Part shown: in pieces, positions 55,591-64,000 of the stretch
Position numbering within the stretch: the first letter of the stretch is position 1
How the letters are laid out: each line of letters starts with the position of its first letter
Assembly: GCF_900109375.1 (NCBI RefSeq)
Contig: NZ_FOAB01000002.1
Location: forward strand, 620,001-684,000
Length of the DNA stretch: 64,000 nt
DNA from: Aquimarina amphilecti
GTDB taxonomy: Bacteria > Bacteroidota > Bacteroidia > Flavobacteriales > Flavobacteriaceae
Direction: 5' to 3'
The notes under the pieces: generated by a model
What the model was told of the DNA's origin: nothing
The model's database searches: none
What the model saw: only the letters and a program-made list of their open reading frames with translations
Program-made: the position numbers and the translations under genes

Positions 55591-58440
55591 TTAAAATTTA
55601 TAACTAACACTTAAAGAGGTGTTTATTCCTGTAGAATATGATAAGATGGTATCTTCAAACTGATCTCCACTTACAACCTCTTGAATAAATTGTGTTCTCT
55701 CTATAGTAGGGTTTAATAAGTTTTTAGCAGTTAATCCGATACTCCAATGGTCATTTATCTGTTTGTTAGCTATAAAGTCTAATGTTACAAACCCCTTTTC
55801 TATAATTTCGCCATTGAAGAAAATATCTGGTTGCTGTTGGTTTCTTGGAGCCCCCAAAGCAAAAATCTTATCTGATGTATAGTTTCCTGTAAGTGTAAAT
55901 TCATATGGAAACTTTTCGCCAGAATTAAAGGTTAGTGATAAGTTAGAGATCCAGTCAGACGCACCTTCTAATCCAATTTCAGTTCTGTTACCATACTTGA
56001 AAGTTTGTTGAAGTGTTCCATCTTCTCTAATTACATCTTTTAAATCCTGTACGTGATCCAAATAAGAAATATTACCACTAAGTCTCAAGTTTGGATTTGA
56101 TTCTCTCTTTTTTATTATGTAAACTCTCCCTTCAAGTTCGAACCCTAAAATACGAGCTCTATCACCTGTATTGAAGTAAGAGAAAATATCTTCTCCTCCT
56201 CTTTGCAAACCACGGTTTATTGGGTCTTCGATTCTCTTGTAGAAGGCGCTGAAAGATATTAACTCGTCATTTTCTGGAAAAAATTCTACTTTAAAATCTA
56301 CGTTATAGTTCTGAGATCTTTCAACATTAGGATTTCCTTGAAATACCTGACCAACTTGAGATACGTACTGGAAAGGTGCAATTTCTTTAAATTCAGGTAA
56401 TGTTTGTCCTAAACTTCCTGAAAGACGTAATGTTAATTTTTCGTTTACTGAATACTTTAAGTTCAAGTATGGGTAGAAATTATCGTATTCTTTATTTGAA
56501 GATCCAATTCTTGCCTGTCCTGTAAGAGGGTTTACAAAGTTTCCTACGTCAAAGTTAACATCGATTTCATCTTTCTGATAACGAATACCAACTTGTGCTG
56601 TGAACTTGTTAAATGTTCCTGTAAAGTTTGCATTTCCAGAGTAAGAAAGAAGTTCTGCGTCATAAGTATCTATTGGTTGCGTATTAAGTTGCAGTGCACC
56701 AGTGTCAAAATTTTGTTGAGTGAAGATATCACCTAAAGCATCTATTGATGTAGGGTTGATTTCTACATTACCTTCTTCAACTCCGAAAAATTGTGATAAG
56801 AAATCTCTAGTTTTGTTTCTAAAATCTCCACCAATATTTAATACAAAAATACCTTCTTCATCTTGATTTTGCTTAAGAATCCATTTGTCAGAGATTCTAG
56901 CGTTAATTTCTTGATCGTTAATTTCTTGAACAGATTTTCTTTGCTGAAACCCTCCTGTAAATCCAAGTTCTATAATACCATCTTCGTTCTCTGGTGTATT
57001 TGGATTGTCATTTAGGATATTTACTTCATTACGAATTCTATTAGGCTCATTAGCTACTAAATAATTGAATCCAGCTGCCCACTCTAAATTATTTTTTTTG
57101 GATAGAGTATGCTCTCCGATAAGTTGTGTTGCGGATAGAAAAGTATTCTTTATATTTTGATCTCTAAGAAATTGAGTTCCTTCTTCAATATTATCTAATT
57201 CTTCAAAAAACTCAGTAGTACGTTCACGCCCAGCTTCTAAGGTCTCTTCAAAAACTTTGTTAATGACAAAACTGTTAAAGGATAATTTATGATCATCACT
57301 AATCTTATATTGACTGTGCAACATTGCTGTGGAGTTAACAGTACGTAACCAACGTCTTAAATCATCTTCTGGTACTACGTCTCTTAGGTTTCCTTGATCA
57401 TATTCTCTAAACAAACCTTCTCTATATTCGTGATCGACTGATTGGCCTCCACTGAAATAAAGTTTAAAGTTTCTAGCTTCACCTAATATTCCGCCAATAT
57501 TAAATCCAAATCCATAGTTAATAGGTGTGGCTGCTTCTGTTGTATTCCAAGGCTGTTGAGTTAAGGCGTTTACAAGATTGTTAGCTTCAAATTCACGACT
57601 ATATATTCCTAAAGAAATATCATTGTTATTAGCAGTGGTCTTAAAATTGTTAAAGATATCGTTATCTGTAACATTAGAATTAACTCCTGCGCTAATACTT
57701 ATACCGATGTCTTTTGTTTTTGTAACTTGTTTAGAAACGATGTCGATATTTCCAGAGGCAAGATCTGCTGAGTTAGAAGGAGCAAAAGTTTTGCTTATTG
57801 AAACATTACCTATAAATCTCGTTGGAAATAGTTCTAGGTCTATATTTTTTTTGTCGATATTATCTGAAGGTATAGGTAATCCATTAAGAGTAGTACTTAG
57901 ATACCGATCACCTAAACCACGTACATAAATATCTCCAGATCCTTCTGCTTTAGAAACTCCAGATATTTTTGTGGTAGCGGCAGAGGCGTTAGAAACACCA
58001 AGTCTTGTTAGTTGTTCTGCACCAATACTTTCTTTTATTTGAACTGCATTTTTTTGTTCTAATAAAAGTGCCTCTTCTCTTTCTCTGTTTGTTTGTACTT
58101 TAATAACTACTTCTTCTAACGCTGCGGCAGTAGCACCAAGTGCTGTGTCAATAACGGTTACCTTATCAGGTTCTACAATAACCTCTGGGATACGTAAAGT
58201 TTCATAACCTGTAAAACTAAATTCTAATGTATATGTGCCAGGAGGGATGTTCGTAAGCTCATACTTTCCATCAAAATCAGATGAAGTTCCCATTGTAGTG
58301 CCAGTAATTACAATATTAGCAAAAGGTAGGGGTTGGTTATTTACTTCCTTGTCTAGAAGTTTTCCGGCGATGGATCCGGTTTCTTGTGCAAAATTTAATC
58401 CAAGATAAAACAGTGCAATTACTGTAAAAAGTTTTTTCAT
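55591..58440 (-). CDS. TonB-dependent receptor with carboxypeptidase-D-like N-terminus (copy A)
   Basis: 949 residues: signal peptide (1-18, NFAQ), a carboxypeptidase-D regulatory-like domain (about 22-105, GSIAGKLLDKEVNNQPLPFA ... DFDGKYEL ... FSFTGYETL), a TonB-box-like EEVVIKV, a plug domain (about 120-240 with IYVRGLGDRYLSTTLNGLPIPS) and a barrel ending LSVSYKF. Strikingly similar to the receptor at 60562-63417 in every segment of the N-terminal half, so the two are paralogues. Its lipoprotein partner follows on the same strand. The ligand is unknown. Confidence 0.93.
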   Translation of the reverse strand: MKKLFTVIALFYLGLNFAQETGSIAGKLLDKEVNNQPLPFANIVITGTTMGTSSDFDGKYELTNIPPGTYTLEFSFTGYETLRIPEVIVEPDKVTVIDTALGATAAALEEVVIKVQTNREREEALLLEQKNAVQIKESIGAEQLTRLGVSNASAATTKISGVSKAEGSGDIYVRGLGDRYLSTTLNGLPIPSDNIDKKNIDLELFPTRFIGNVSISKTFAPSNSADLASGNIDIVSKQVTKTKDIGISISAGVNSNVTDNDIFNNFKTTANNNDISLGIYSREFEANNLVNALTQQPWNTTEAATPINYGFGFNIGGILGEARNFKLYFSGGQSVDHEYREGLFREYDQGNLRDVVPEDDLRRWLRTVNSTAMLHSQYKISDDHKLSFNSFVINKVFEETLEAGRERTTEFFEELDNIEEGTQFLRDQNIKNTFLSATQLIGEHTLSKKNNLEWAAGFNYLVANEPNRIRNEVNILNDNPNTPENEDGIIELGFTGGFQQRKSVQEINDQEINARISDKWILKQNQDEEGIFVLNIGGDFRNKTRDFLSQFFGVEEGNVEINPTSIDALGDIFTQQNFDTGALQLNTQPIDTYDAELLSYSGNANFTGTFNKFTAQVGIRYQKDEIDVNFDVGNFVNPLTGQARIGSSNKEYDNFYPYLNLKYSVNEKLTLRLSGSLGQTLPEFKEIAPFQYVSQVGQVFQGNPNVERSQNYNVDFKVEFFPENDELISFSAFYKRIEDPINRGLQRGGEDIFSYFNTGDRARILGFELEGRVYIIKKRESNPNLRLSGNISYLDHVQDLKDVIREDGTLQQTFKYGNRTEIGLEGASDWISNLSLTFNSGEKFPYEFTLTGNYTSDKIFALGAPRNQQQPDIFFNGEIIEKGFVTLDFIANKQINDHWSIGLTAKNLLNPTIERTQFIQEVVSGDQFEDTILSYSTGINTSLSVSYKF

Positions 58441-58900
58441 TTCGTATTCGTAAAATTCTGTTACAAATAAATACGGTTTTACAGTAAGAAATCTTACCCT
58501 ATTATTATCCTTAGTTTAAGGGATTGTAATTTGGTGTAGGCGAAGGAAAAGTTGTTTTATTACTCTTTTTTTGTTTTGTTTTAGCGTTCAAGTTTTGATT
58601 TTAAAATATTGATAATCAAACATTTAAAATATAAATTACTTTGCCTGCTAAAATTGATTTTGTTTTTTGAATATCAGAGGAGCAGATTTTGCTAATTCGT
58701 ATAAAACTTTACAAAAAGATTATCTTAGTGTTAAATGGGGACTATTTAAAATATTTGTCTTAACAATCAGATAAACTCATGCTAAGGATACTTAATATAT
58801 TTTTGTATTTTTTTAGGAATTATCTGAAGATTTGCTCTTGTGTCTGCTAGTTTTGTGTGCAAACCCTTAAAAATATTAATTTTTGGATTTTACTAAAAAG

Positions 58901-58956
58901 AGAAGGCTGAAGAGAAACATTATTGTTGTTGGATAATAATGATCTTCCAGCCTTCT
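58901..58956 (-). other. long imperfect hairpin, possible small-RNA end
   Basis: Outer stem AGAAGGCTGAAGA (58901-58913) pairs with TCTTC plus AGCCTTCT (58943-58956, one bulged C). Inner stem CATTATT (58918-58924) pairs with AATAATG (58935-58941). On the minus strand the stem is followed by CTTTTT, as in a terminator, but no gene ends here. Confidence 0.5.
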
Positions 58957-59280
58957 ACGAACACGTCTCTTTATATATTATAATTAACTACAGTTTAGTG
59001 TAAGTTAAAAAGAGTAATATGATATGCTTATATTTTGGTTGAGTGTTATCTTAAAAAGTGAATACAAATAAATGAGCTTTTGTGATCAATTGTTTTAACC
59101 TAGTATTATTCTTGGATTATGAGAATGTAATGTTAGCGCTAAGAATAAAAAGAAAAGGTTAAGAAGCGTTACGTTATGGTATAAAAATAATCCAATATTA
59201 TAATTGTATTAATACGTTTAAGTTTTATGTATTCTAGTTTTTTTTAATAAACTCTAGAATTCAAATAGGAGTAAAATATA

Positions 59281-59327
59281 AATAAGCTGTTTGAAAAAGT
59301 ATGTCAATATTTTTCAAACAGCTTATT
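59281..59327 (-). terminator. strong hairpin terminator of the beta-helix lipoprotein gene
   Basis: An 18-bp perfect stem, AATAAGCTGTTTGAAAAA (59281-59298) with its complement (59310-59327), 26 nt downstream of the lipoprotein stop on the minus strand. T-rich sequence follows. Confidence 0.8.
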
Positions 59328-59353
59328 ATTAATAGAATTTTTATTTCGTATTA

Positions 59354-60517
59354 TTAGTTACGAGTCCATCCAGAATTCCATGAGTTGTAATCTGCACCGG
59401 TTCCATTACCAATGCCAGTGATTACATCTGCTTCTCCAAAAGTCGCTCCAGTATCATTTTTAAGAGTAAGAGTAATATCATCAAAAGTGATATCTGTAAC
59501 AGAAGTTTCATCGCTTAGTACACCATTTCCAGTCTCGTTATCATCAAGATCAAAACCTTCTGCAAAACCTTCCAATAACACATTGGTAAATACAGCTCTT
59601 GTCCCAGCACGTAATCTGATAGCTTCATTCTCATTAGAAGATCCAAGTCCATTAATGGTTAGGTTTGTAACTGTAGGAGCAGACCAAAATACAGGATTAG
59701 AGTTATTTCCGATATCTGTATTAAAACCATCACCTTCTATTCCTTTGTCATGAGATTGTCTATGCTCGATATAAACATTTGTTAAGGTTCCTGTAAATCC
59801 TTCAGTCCAGTCTACAGAATCATCCTGCGCTCCTACTACAGATATGTAAGAAGCATCAACAGTTCCTCCAAAAAATTCTACTCCATCATCTGCTCCTTCA
59901 AAAGCTTGTATAAACTCTATAGTTGTTCCATTTCCTATTGCGTAGAATGAAAATCCATTATTTTCTGAAGCTGCATCTGCCGCACCACCAGAATATTCGA
60001 TACGAACGTATCTAAGAATACCTGAGTTATCATCTACCGCACTACCACCATAAGGTAATCCTCCAATTTCAGAAGTTGAGGTAGCATCACCACCTACAAC
60101 AGAGTTTATTGGTGCTCTACCTAATAAGATTAAACCTCCCCAGTCTCCAGGATTAGGAGTTGAGGTAGCAGAAGTAAATACAATTGGGTTAGAAGAAGTT
60201 CCTTCTGCGTTAATTATTCCTCCTTGTAATACAGCGATGTATACATCAGATCCGGTTGCTGCTCTTACTACTACTCCTGGCTCTACAGTTAGAGTAAAAC
60301 CTTCAGGAACAATAAGAGCGCTAGTAAGGGAATACTCTGTGTTTGATTCAAGAGTAAGATCCTCCGTAAGAGTACCTCCTATTACTTCACCGGTAGGATC
60401 AACAGGAGAACCGTCACCATCAATGTTAATTGTTATATCTGCTGTGTCATCACTTGCGCATCCTACAAAAAGCGTAGTAACGGCAAATAATCCGATAAGA
60501 AATATGTTTGCTTTCAT
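59354..60517 (-). CDS. surface lipoprotein with a single beta-helix unit
   Basis: 387 residues. The lipobox cysteine is at residue 20 (TTLFVGCASDD), followed by acidic residues typical of surface lipoproteins. A single unit carries the same blocks as the lipoprotein at 53645-55564: DWGGLILLGRAP, EIGGLPYGG, NNGFSFYAIGNGTTI, DDGVEFFGGTV and DDSVDWTEGFTGTLTN. Not duplicated, and its C-terminal third differs. It follows its receptor by 44 nt on the same strand. The matched layout with the other pair shows the module exists in two versions. Ligand unknown. Confidence 0.85.
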   Translation of the reverse strand: MKANIFLIGLFAVTTLFVGCASDDTADITINIDGDGSPVDPTGEVIGGTLTEDLTLESNTEYSLTSALIVPEGFTLTVEPGVVVRAATGSDVYIAVLQGGIINAEGTSSNPIVFTSATSTPNPGDWGGLILLGRAPINSVVGGDATSTSEIGGLPYGGSAVDDNSGILRYVRIEYSGGAADAASENNGFSFYAIGNGTTIEFIQAFEGADDGVEFFGGTVDASYISVVGAQDDSVDWTEGFTGTLTNVYIEHRQSHDKGIEGDGFNTDIGNNSNPVFWSAPTVTNLTINGLGSSNENEAIRLRAGTRAVFTNVLLEGFAEGFDLDDNETGNGVLSDETSVTDITFDDITLTLKNDTGATFGEADVITGIGNGTGADYNSWNSGWTRN

Positions 60518-60561
60518 GATCTTTAGTTTAATTAATTTTTTTCGTGTTCGTTTTAATTGGG

Positions 60562-63417
60562 TTAAAATGTATATTTAAATTGTAATCCGATATTCACTCC
60601 TCTTTTATAACTAGACAGCGCAAATTCATCTATTGGATTTATTTCATTAGTTGCATTTCTACTAAATGGAATGCCTAAAGTGGTAAGTACATCTTCAGAT
60701 ATTGTAGCGTTTTCTCGAACTCTTTCAATCGTTGGGTTCAACAGGTTTTTAACACTAAGGTTAATTTCAAAGTTGTCACGTACTTTGTTTTTCCAAACGA
60801 AATCTAATGTCGGCACTCCCTTTTCAACTATGTTTCCTAATTGTCCTGCTCCCAATGCATCGATACGATCAGAAAAATAAGAGAACACAAGGTTTGCTAC
60901 AGGCTTATAATCTCCAAAAGTTGGCGTATAACTTACATCAGCATTGATCAAAAATGGTGATGCACCTTGTAGTTGATCAGAGTCTCTATTAAAATTGGTA
61001 TTGAAGGTTCCTGAAACAGTTTTTAAATCTTGTTTTGTAGCCGTATACGTAACGTTTAGACCTGCAGAAAGAAGACTTTCTTCTTCAGTATTTAATAACA
61101 ATGCTTTACGCGCTTCTAATTCAACTCCAAAAACTTCTGCTTTATCTCCTGTTCTAAAGAAACGTTGTGTTCCTGTAGCATCATTCGCAGATACTAAGTT
61201 TACAGGATCATTAATTTGTTTTGCAAAAGCCGCAATAGAAAATATCTGGCCTCTATTAAAGAACCATTCGTATTTTAAATCTAGATTGATAATAGAAGAG
61301 AATGCAGGGTCATTTAATAGGTCTGGATTACCACCGATACGATCAGTTACATTTTCATATACAAATGGAGCAACCTCTTTAAATTCTGGATTAGAAACGG
61401 TTCTACTCACAGAAAAACGTAAATTTTGATCCTCGTTTAATGCATATTTTACATTTAAACTAGGTAATAAAAAGGTTTCTGTTGCCTCATTACGCCCAGG
61501 ATTGTTAAATGCAAGGTTGATTACATCGTATTCAATGCTTTGTTTGAATGATTCTACACGCAATCCCGGAACAAATGTCCACTTTTCTCCGTATTTATAA
61601 ATTGCATTAGCATATAAGGCGTGTATATCTAAGTTACCGGTATAGGTGTTTTCTGGAAGTCCCGGAAGGTTTGTGTTTCCTAATCCAGCTGAAGGATCTA
61701 TAGCATTTATCACTACTGTGTTATAGGTAACACCTAGGTTATCAATATTAAAAATTGAATTGAAATCATTAACATCAGTAACTTCTGTTCTTGGTTCAAT
61801 AATACTCAATCCAAAACGTTGATTATCAAAATCACGTTGTTTTATACGTCCATTGTACCCAAAATTAAAGGACAGATTTTCTGATTGCTCGTACGCTACA
61901 TTTATACGACCGTTCCATTCTTGGTCTTCAATATTTTGAAAATAACGCTGGTTGTCAAAATCTACATTACGGAAAAGAACTGGGTTTGTACTAGGATCAT
62001 TATCTAATGCTAGGTCAAACTGTTCTATAGCGATTCGTTTTCTGTCTGGTTGACGAGCAAGAACACTGTTAAAACCAATTCCGTAATCTACTTTTATCTT
62101 TTCATTAATATTACTAACTCCAGATAGTTGATTCACATAAATCATATCTTGTTCGAATTGCACATTCTGTGTAAAAAAACCAAAATCATCAATATCTGCA
62201 ATAGTGTTTCGGTTAAATCCATTACCGTCAATTCCAAAACGACCTACTTCGTCTTTAGCATCGTTAATAAATAAAGAAGTAAACTTTATTCTATGATCTG
62301 GATTAATTCGATATACAATATTTGCCATTGCAGTAGTAGTTCGGCTATATTCGAAAATTTCGGTATCTCTGAATATTTGATTTTCTGCAGCAGTTACATT
62401 TGCTGCTTGTCCTCTTGCGTATTCATAATTACTACCAAAAGAGGCAGTTCCGAAGATGCTTAATTTTGATTCTTCGCCTATTTCCCAAGATTTTCCTGCC
62501 GCAATCGATCCCGAAAGTCCAACTGGTCCCTCTGATGAAATCGGATCGACACTGTGAGATAAAACAACAGCAAAAGGATCGTTTTTATATCTATTGTAAA
62601 ATCCAAAGAATCCTGTTCCTTCGCTTTTCAAAAACCTTTGTCCTATCGAAGCGGTGTTTATGTTGTTTCCTAAATCTACATCGATATATGCTTTTCCTAC
62701 ATGTTCTTTTGCTTTAATATCGACATTACCAGCAGCAAAATCACCATAAAAATTAGCAGCGTAGGTTTTGCTTACACCAATGTTTTGAATAACATCAGAT
62801 GAGAAGAGACCAAGATCTATATTTTTCTTGTCTACATTATTTGCTGGTAGAGATAAACCATTGAACGTAGTATTTAGGTATCGATCTCCGAGACCTCTAA
62901 CATAAACATTACCACCACCTTCTTGTTTTGATATTCCAGAAATTTTGGTAACAGCTCCTGCAGCGTTACTCACACCTTTGTTCGAAAGTTCCTGAGCTCC
63001 AATACTCTGTTTCTGGACTACGGCACCTTTTTGATCTAAAAGAAGTGCTTGCACACTTTCTTTTTTTCTACTAGTTGTCTTAATAACAACTTCATCTAAG
63101 GCTGCTGCACTAGCACCAATTGATGCGTTAACAGTAGTAGTTTCATTTGGTTTTACGATAACTTCTTTTTCAAGTGTTTCGTATCCAACAAAACTAAATT
63201 CTACAACGTATGTTCCGGGTTCTAAATTTTCAATAGTATATAAACCATCAAAATCTGTAGTAGTACCTTTGCTAGTTCCTTTGATTAAAACATTAGCAAA
63301 GGGTAATGGTTGACTGTTTGCTTCTTTATCAAGCAAAGTACCGGCTATAGAGCCAGTTTCCTGCGCACTAACTATTCCAACAACGAATAGTGCACAGAGA
63401 GTAACAATATTTCTCAT
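60562..63417 (-). CDS. TonB-dependent receptor with carboxypeptidase-D-like N-terminus (copy B)
   Basis: 951 residues: signal peptide (1-18, GIVSAQ), a carboxypeptidase-D regulatory-like domain (GSIAGTLLDKEANSQPLPFA ... DFDGLYTI ... FSFVGYETL), TonB-box-like DEVVIKT, plug (VYVRGLGDRYLNTTFNGLSLP) and a barrel ending IGLQFKYTF. The N-terminal half parallels copy A residue for residue; the barrel region is more diverged, so the ligands may differ. Its lipoprotein partner lies immediately downstream. First gene of this minus-strand pair. Confidence 0.93.
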   Translation of the reverse strand: MRNIVTLCALFVVGIVSAQETGSIAGTLLDKEANSQPLPFANVLIKGTSKGTTTDFDGLYTIENLEPGTYVVEFSFVGYETLEKEVIVKPNETTTVNASIGASAAALDEVVIKTTSRKKESVQALLLDQKGAVVQKQSIGAQELSNKGVSNAAGAVTKISGISKQEGGGNVYVRGLGDRYLNTTFNGLSLPANNVDKKNIDLGLFSSDVIQNIGVSKTYAANFYGDFAAGNVDIKAKEHVGKAYIDVDLGNNINTASIGQRFLKSEGTGFFGFYNRYKNDPFAVVLSHSVDPISSEGPVGLSGSIAAGKSWEIGEESKLSIFGTASFGSNYEYARGQAANVTAAENQIFRDTEIFEYSRTTTAMANIVYRINPDHRIKFTSLFINDAKDEVGRFGIDGNGFNRNTIADIDDFGFFTQNVQFEQDMIYVNQLSGVSNINEKIKVDYGIGFNSVLARQPDRKRIAIEQFDLALDNDPSTNPVLFRNVDFDNQRYFQNIEDQEWNGRINVAYEQSENLSFNFGYNGRIKQRDFDNQRFGLSIIEPRTEVTDVNDFNSIFNIDNLGVTYNTVVINAIDPSAGLGNTNLPGLPENTYTGNLDIHALYANAIYKYGEKWTFVPGLRVESFKQSIEYDVINLAFNNPGRNEATETFLLPSLNVKYALNEDQNLRFSVSRTVSNPEFKEVAPFVYENVTDRIGGNPDLLNDPAFSSIINLDLKYEWFFNRGQIFSIAAFAKQINDPVNLVSANDATGTQRFFRTGDKAEVFGVELEARKALLLNTEEESLLSAGLNVTYTATKQDLKTVSGTFNTNFNRDSDQLQGASPFLINADVSYTPTFGDYKPVANLVFSYFSDRIDALGAGQLGNIVEKGVPTLDFVWKNKVRDNFEINLSVKNLLNPTIERVRENATISEDVLTTLGIPFSRNATNEINPIDEFALSSYKRGVNIGLQFKYTF

Positions 63418-63789
63418 AACGTGTTCTAAATTCGGTGCAAATAACGATAGCTATTGTTACCTGTGCGTTACTTAGAAATTAAATAAGAGTGATTATAGTG
63501 TTATGTAATTGTTATCTAAAGAGTGTAATAAAACTATATTTCTTGTTTTTTTGGAAGAGGGTATTTTGTGTAAGGTTTTAATTTATAAGATGTTTTGAGG
63601 TTTTTTTTCAATGTTTACCTAATTGTTAAGAAGTCTACTGTTTGTGGTTCGTGTAAATTTATTTTTAATAAATGATTTCTTGGTTTTGTCAATAAATTTA
63701 GAAAAAAGAACCGTTTTTTGAAGTTATATATAATAAAAAAACGCTCAGAATTTCTGAACGTTTCGCATTAATTATATTAGCAAATTTAT
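63418..63789. other. intergenic region upstream of receptor copy B
   Basis: 372 nt of AT-rich sequence. It holds the upstream region of receptor B and, at its right end, the terminator of the gene at the window edge. No other feature was recognised. Confidence 0.4.
63733..63763 (-). terminator. intrinsic terminator of the right-edge gene
   Basis: On the minus strand, AAACGTTCAGA pairs with TCTGAGCGTTT (one G-U pair) around AATT and is followed by seven T. Confidence 0.8.
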
Positions 63790-64000
63790 TTATTGTTCAT
63801 AATTAACAACTACGTCGCTTTTATTAGACCAAGTTGTTACGGATGCAATACTATTATCGGAATAATTTACTTCTGAAAGTTTTTCACCTTTCCAAAAAAA
63901 CCATTTTCCAGTTTTAGCTCCATTATTATATTGACCCATAGCGATTTTCTTTCCAGATAAATCATAAGACTTCCATTCTCCGTGTAATTTTCCTTCTTTA
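63790..64000 (-). CDS. MORN/YwqK-like repeat protein, N-terminus cut by the window edge
   Basis: About 70 C-terminal codons are visible. They contain MORN-like repeats (GKLHGEWKSYDLSGKKIAMGQ and NNGAKTGKWFFWKGEKLSEV), the pattern of the YwqK-type family sometimes called antitoxin-like in databases. No toxin is visible, and that database name is not evidence of function. The gene runs off the right edge, so the N-terminus and any signal peptide are unknown. A terminator lies just after the stop. Confidence 0.8.
   Translation of the reverse strand, partial: KEGKLHGEWKSYDLSGKKIAMGQYNNGAKTGKWFFWKGEKLSEVNYSDNSIASVTTWSNKSDVVVNYEQ

Larger units (their letters stand above)
58441..59353. other. 913-nt gene-free region with a structured hairpin and a terminator
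   Basis: AT-rich, no credible protein-coding gene on either strand. It holds the promoter region of the receptor to its left, the long imperfect hairpin at 58901-58956, and the terminator of the lipoprotein gene at 59281-59327. I find no tRNA or riboswitch signature. A small RNA is possible but unproven. Confidence 0.5.

Noticed and set aside
58780..58860. Short plus-strand peptide frame beginning at an ATG near 58780
   Set aside because: About 23 codons, AT-rich, no leader, no conserved motif and no terminator directly behind it.
60237..60578. 113-codon plus-strand frame across the lipoprotein/receptor junction
   Set aside because: Antisense to a confidently identified lipoprotein with signal peptide; no independent evidence.
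63790..64000. Toxin-antitoxin system at the right edge
   Set aside because: Only MORN-like repeats are seen and no toxin gene; the family name alone does not justify the call.

Overview
The window reads as chromosome of a marine-type Flavobacteriaceae bacterium (Bacteroidota). The DNA is AT-rich, promoters show the Bacteroidota -7 box TAnnTTTG, strong purine-rich ribosome sites are mostly absent, and outer-membrane proteins are TonB-dependent receptors with carboxypeptidase-D-like N-termini. It also has lipoproteins with acidic residues after the lipid cysteine, a type IX secretion C-terminal sorting domain, and lineage-typical families (DUF3098, DUF4271, DUF4296, DUF3127). An Aquimarina-like genus is plausible, but this is inference. 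No tRNA, rRNA, insertion sequence or CRISPR array was seen.

Layout. 1-1432: 3'-truncated sensor kinase. 1.5-11.4 kb: a thiamine block. One TPP riboswitch precedes an outer-membrane receptor (probable thiamine uptake). A second precedes a complete operon thiS-thiC-tenI/thiE-like-thiD-thiE-thiG-thiH-thiF(rhodanese), which makes both the thiazole and pyrimidine halves and couples them. 11.4-19.8 kb: housekeeping genes (greA behind a terminator-like leader hairpin, HIT protein, thioesterase, histidine kinase, flavin reductase, aat, upp, tag). 19.8-24.5 kb: a seven-gene minus-strand envelope operon (ftsX, lgt, unknown, DUF3098, uppP, truB, TonB-like). 24.8-24.9 kb: an unlisted 45-codon gene that looks like a Bacteroidota class I lanthipeptide precursor, with its own terminator and no modification enzyme nearby.

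25-42.6 kb: panE-like, leuS, SemiSWEET, ald, Zn metallopeptidase, an FAD oxidoreductase with a TTG start, a GT39-like membrane protein, Lrp regulator, saccharopine dehydrogenase family, DUF423, pckA, hemD, DUF4271, a dolichol-phosphate-mannose-synthase-like glycosyltransferase, dihydroorotase and a DUF4296 lipoprotein. 43.7-48.2 kb: a divergent signalling locus. A secreted TPR-CHAT protease-like protein faces an ECF-type sigma factor and a one-pass membrane protein that looks like an anti-sigma factor with extracytoplasmic TPRs. A perfect 22-bp palindrome lies between the divergent promoters. 48.2-53.6 kb: tyrS, YHS protein, LuxE-like ligase, a mini type IX sorting-domain protein and a MATE exporter.

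53.6-63.4 kb: two paralogous minus-strand modules, each a large TonB-dependent receptor followed by a predicted surface beta-helix lipoprotein. In one module the lipoprotein is internally duplicated. They are candidates for an undescribed paired outer-membrane uptake system. The right edge cuts a MORN/YwqK-like gene.
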